From: Sphaerisporangium sp.
Lineage (GTDB): Bacteria; Actinomycetota; Actinomycetes; Streptosporangiales; Streptosporangiaceae
Assembly: GCA_025964675.1 (NCBI GenBank)
Contig: JAOPYI010000021.1
Span: forward strand, 30,107-94,106
Length of the DNA: 64,000 nucleotides
Direction of reading: 5' to 3'
Shown here: in pieces, positions 60,717 through 64,000 of the stretch
How positions within the stretch are numbered: the stretch's first letter is position 1
Layout: every line of letters begins with the position of its first letter
Notes under the pieces: model-generated
Seen by the model: the letters and a program-made list of their open reading frames with translations, nothing else
Database searches by the model: none
What the model was told of the DNA's origin: nothing
Program-made: the position numbers and the translations under genes

Positions 60717-60809
60717 ACCCAAAGACGCGAAGCCCGTGGTCGAGTGCCCCCCGCCAGCCCTCACTCGCGACGCGGGTGGCTCCCACCACTGGCCGATATG
60801 GTTTCTGCC

Positions 60810-61460
60810 ATGCCCCGATCAGGCGAAGCCGGACCGTCCCCCGTAACCGCCGACGACCTCGACCAGGCCGTCCGGCTCGCCGTCGGCATCCTGCGAGAGG
60901 CGCCCCCGCTGGCCTGGGACGGCAAGGCAGGTTCGCTGGAGTGGACCTGCTGGGAGACCGTCGAGCACCTCAGCGACGACCTCTTCTCGTACGCCGCCCA
61001 GCTGGGCCCCAGGACACCACCCTTGGAAGGCGTCGTGTCCTTCGCGTGGGAAAGCCGGAGGCCCGGAGGCCCGGCGAACGCCATCCACACCGACCGTACG
61101 GCTGGACCGGCGGGGCTGTTGCAGGTGCTGGAGGCGAGCGGCGCGCTGCTCGTCGCCATGGTGCGTACGACTCCGTCGCGGGTCCGCGCTCACCACGTCT
61201 TCGGGGTGTCCGACCCGGAAGGCTTCGCCGCGATGGGGATCGTGGAGACCCTCGTGCACACCCACGACCTGGCCGAAGGGCTCGGGCTTGCCTGGACCCC
61301 GCCCGCCGATCTGTGCTCGCGGGTGCTCGACCGGCTGTTTCCGGACGCCCCGAAGACCACGGACCCCTGGACCACCCTGTTGTGGGCCACCGGACGCGCC
61401 GAGCTTCCTGGGCACCCGCGTCTCACCACATGGCGCTGGTACGGCGCACCCCGCTCATAG
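60810..61460 (+). CDS. maleylpyruvate isomerase-like (MDMPI_N/DinB fold) protein
   Basis: 216-residue DinB-fold protein: LAWDGKAGSLEWTCWETVEH and LVHTHDLAEGLGL carry histidines typical of the metal site of mycothiol-dependent isomerase-like proteins. It may use mycothiol, consistent with mshB in the genome. TATGGT (60797-60802) ends 7 nt before ATG 60810, so it is probably leaderless; ATG 60798 overlaps that box and is less likely. It is divergent from the peptide 2 module. Confidence 0.7.
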   Translation: MPRSGEAGPSPVTADDLDQAVRLAVGILREAPPLAWDGKAGSLEWTCWETVEHLSDDLFSYAAQLGPRTPPLEGVVSFAWESRRPGGPANAIHTDRTAGPAGLLQVLEASGALLVAMVRTTPSRVRAHHVFGVSDPEGFAAMGIVETLVHTHDLAEGLGLAWTPPADLCSRVLDRLFPDAPKTTDPWTTLLWATGRAELPGHPRLTTWRWYGAPRS

Positions 61461-61536
61461 ATTTCAGGTGTGCGAGCGGATGGTGCCGGGAGGCCTCGCA
61501 CGCCTTCTGGCCGGCGGCCTCCTGGTCCTCCCCTGG

Positions 61537-62274
61537 TTACTTGGCGGCCTTGAGGTAGTCGCGGTTCATCTGGGCGATTACGTCGAGGGAGATGCCCTTG
61601 GGGCAGACGGCGGTGCATTCGCCGGTGTTGGTGCAGCCGCCGAAGCCTTCGAGGTCCATCTGGTCGACCATGGCGACCGCCCGCGCGTCGCGCTCGGGCT
61701 GGCCCTGAGGGAGCAGGCCCAGGTGGGTGATCTTCGCGGCGGTGAACAAGGAGGCCGAGCCGTTGGGGCAGGCGGCCACGCACGCACCGCATCCGATGCA
61801 GGTGGCCGCGTCGAACGCGTCGTCGGCGTCGTCCTTCTTGACCGGGACGCTGTGCGCGTCCGGAGCCGACCCGGCCGGGACGGAGATGAAGCCGCCGGCC
61901 TGGATGATGCGGTCGAAGGAGCTCCGGTCGACGACCAGGTCCTTGACCACGGGGAACGGCGCGGCCCGCCACGGCTCGATGGTGATCGTGGCGCCGTCCT
62001 CGAAGTGGCGCATGTGGAGCTGGCAGGTCGTGGTGGCCCGCTGCTCGCCATGGGCGACGCCGTTGATGACCATGCCGCACATGCCGCAGATGCCCTCGCG
62101 GCAGTCGTGGTCGAAGGCGACCGGGTCGTCACCCGACAGGATGAGCCGCTCGTTCAACACATCGAGCATCTCCAGGAACGACATGTCCGGCGACACGTCC
62201 GTAACCTGATAAGTCATCATTCGCCCGTTGTCGGCAGGGCCGTTCTGACGCCAGACCTTCAAAGTGAGGTTCAT
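61537..62274 (-). CDS. sdhB: succinate dehydrogenase/fumarate reductase iron-sulfur subunit
   Basis: 245-residue iron-sulfur subunit of a non-classical complex II. The 2Fe-2S site is [15 protein letters not shown] with a distal Cys in TTTCQLHM; the 4Fe-4S and 3Fe-4S ligands lie in [14 protein letters not shown] and [15 protein letters not shown]. The N-terminus [12 protein letters not shown] fits the actinobacterial Sdh1 type (Rv0247c-like). GGAGACC precedes the ATG. It follows sdhA by 56 nt in the same operon. Confidence 0.95.
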   Translation of the reverse strand: MNLTLKVWRQNGPADNGRMMTYQVTDVSPDMSFLEMLDVLNERLILSGDDPVAFDHDCREGICGMCGMVINGVAHGEQRATTTCQLHMRHFEDGATITIEPWRAAPFPVVKDLVVDRSSFDRIIQAGGFISVPAGSAPDAHSVPVKKDDADDAFDAATCIGCGACVAACPNGSASLFTAAKITHLGLLPQGQPERDARAVAMVDQMDLEGFGGCTNTGECTAVCPKGISLDVIAQMNRDYLKAAK

Positions 62275-62330
62275 GGTCTCCGCTTACCGTTCCTCGGTCG
62301 CTGTACGGGACTCTTCGTGCACGACCGCGC

Positions 62331-64000
<1,670 letters not shown>

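Larger units (their letters stand above)
60322..60735. repeat. copy 2 of the duplicated peptide module
   Basis: Second copy of the module at 59252-59660: ATGCCCGCAGATGCCATCGG (60322), ATGGTCTCA (60360), the peptide gene (60477-60593), then the conserved leader (CAGAGTTGTTT, CAGCCCTC, GAAAAGAGAC on the minus strand) up to about 60720. It has no ATP-binding gene of its own upstream; the next gene is divergent. Confidence 0.7.

Overview
The window is high-GC DNA (roughly 70%, strong G/C bias at third codon positions) from a filamentous-type actinobacterium. Mycothiol biosynthesis (mshB), the sigE-rseA-htrA-tatB cluster, DUF3117, DUF6758, DUF6113 and DUF1003 families and a non-classical succinate dehydrogenase all point to Actinomycetota; the mix of families suggests Streptosporangiaceae (Nonomuraea/Streptosporangium-like), but genus is an inference.

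Layout. 0-14.5 kb: mixed housekeeping and unknown genes (alpha/beta hydrolase, MpaB-type oxygenase, RecB-like nuclease, a catalytically degenerate metallo-beta-lactamase-fold protein, NUDIX, a 1017-residue membrane-anchored Asp-box propeller protein, CPBP protease, CoA-ester lyase, BioY, an EamA transporter, an MgtE-N/CBS protein with its DUF1003 partner). 14.5-31.4 kb and 43.4-44.8 kb: a conserved actinobacterial backbone whose gene order I recall from Mycobacterium tuberculosis Rv1170-Rv1234: mrp, tatB, htrA, rseA, sigE, O-methyltransferase, DUF3117, tag, a DivIVA-like protein, a folP-like fragment, LOG proteins, dapE, dapD, dapC, fdxA and mshB. It covers envelope stress (sigE regulon), diaminopimelate synthesis (dapC, dapD, dapE) and mycothiol synthesis.

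31.4-43.4 kb looks like an insertion between fdxA and mshB. It holds an orphan solute-binding lipoprotein, a methyltransferase, and the most system-like operon here: a UvrD-type helicase with a RelE-like N-terminal domain, flanked by two paralogous proteins carrying sigma-region-4-like DNA-binding domains, then a cysteinyl-tRNA synthetase. 44.8-56 kb: a prolyl-oligopeptidase, a heterodimeric ABC exporter with only one competent ATP site, a Clp N-domain protein with its HTH regulator under a leaderless promoter covered by palindromes, and a four-gene ABC transporter/two-component operon. 56-57 kb: VOC protein, a gutted AHSA1-type gene and an ArsR regulator.

59.2-60.8 kb is the second candidate system: two diverged copies of a roughly 400-bp module, each encoding a 38-42 residue peptide built from three GTTWD repeats and preceded by a conserved hairpin leader. 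An RsbW-like ATP-binding protein gene lies between them, and its reading frame runs out of frame through one peptide gene. The window ends in sdhB and a 5'-truncated sdhA.

Many genes lack a Shine-Dalgarno sequence and instead have a TANNNT box 6-8 nt before the start codon, implying widespread leaderless transcripts. This decided several start choices below.
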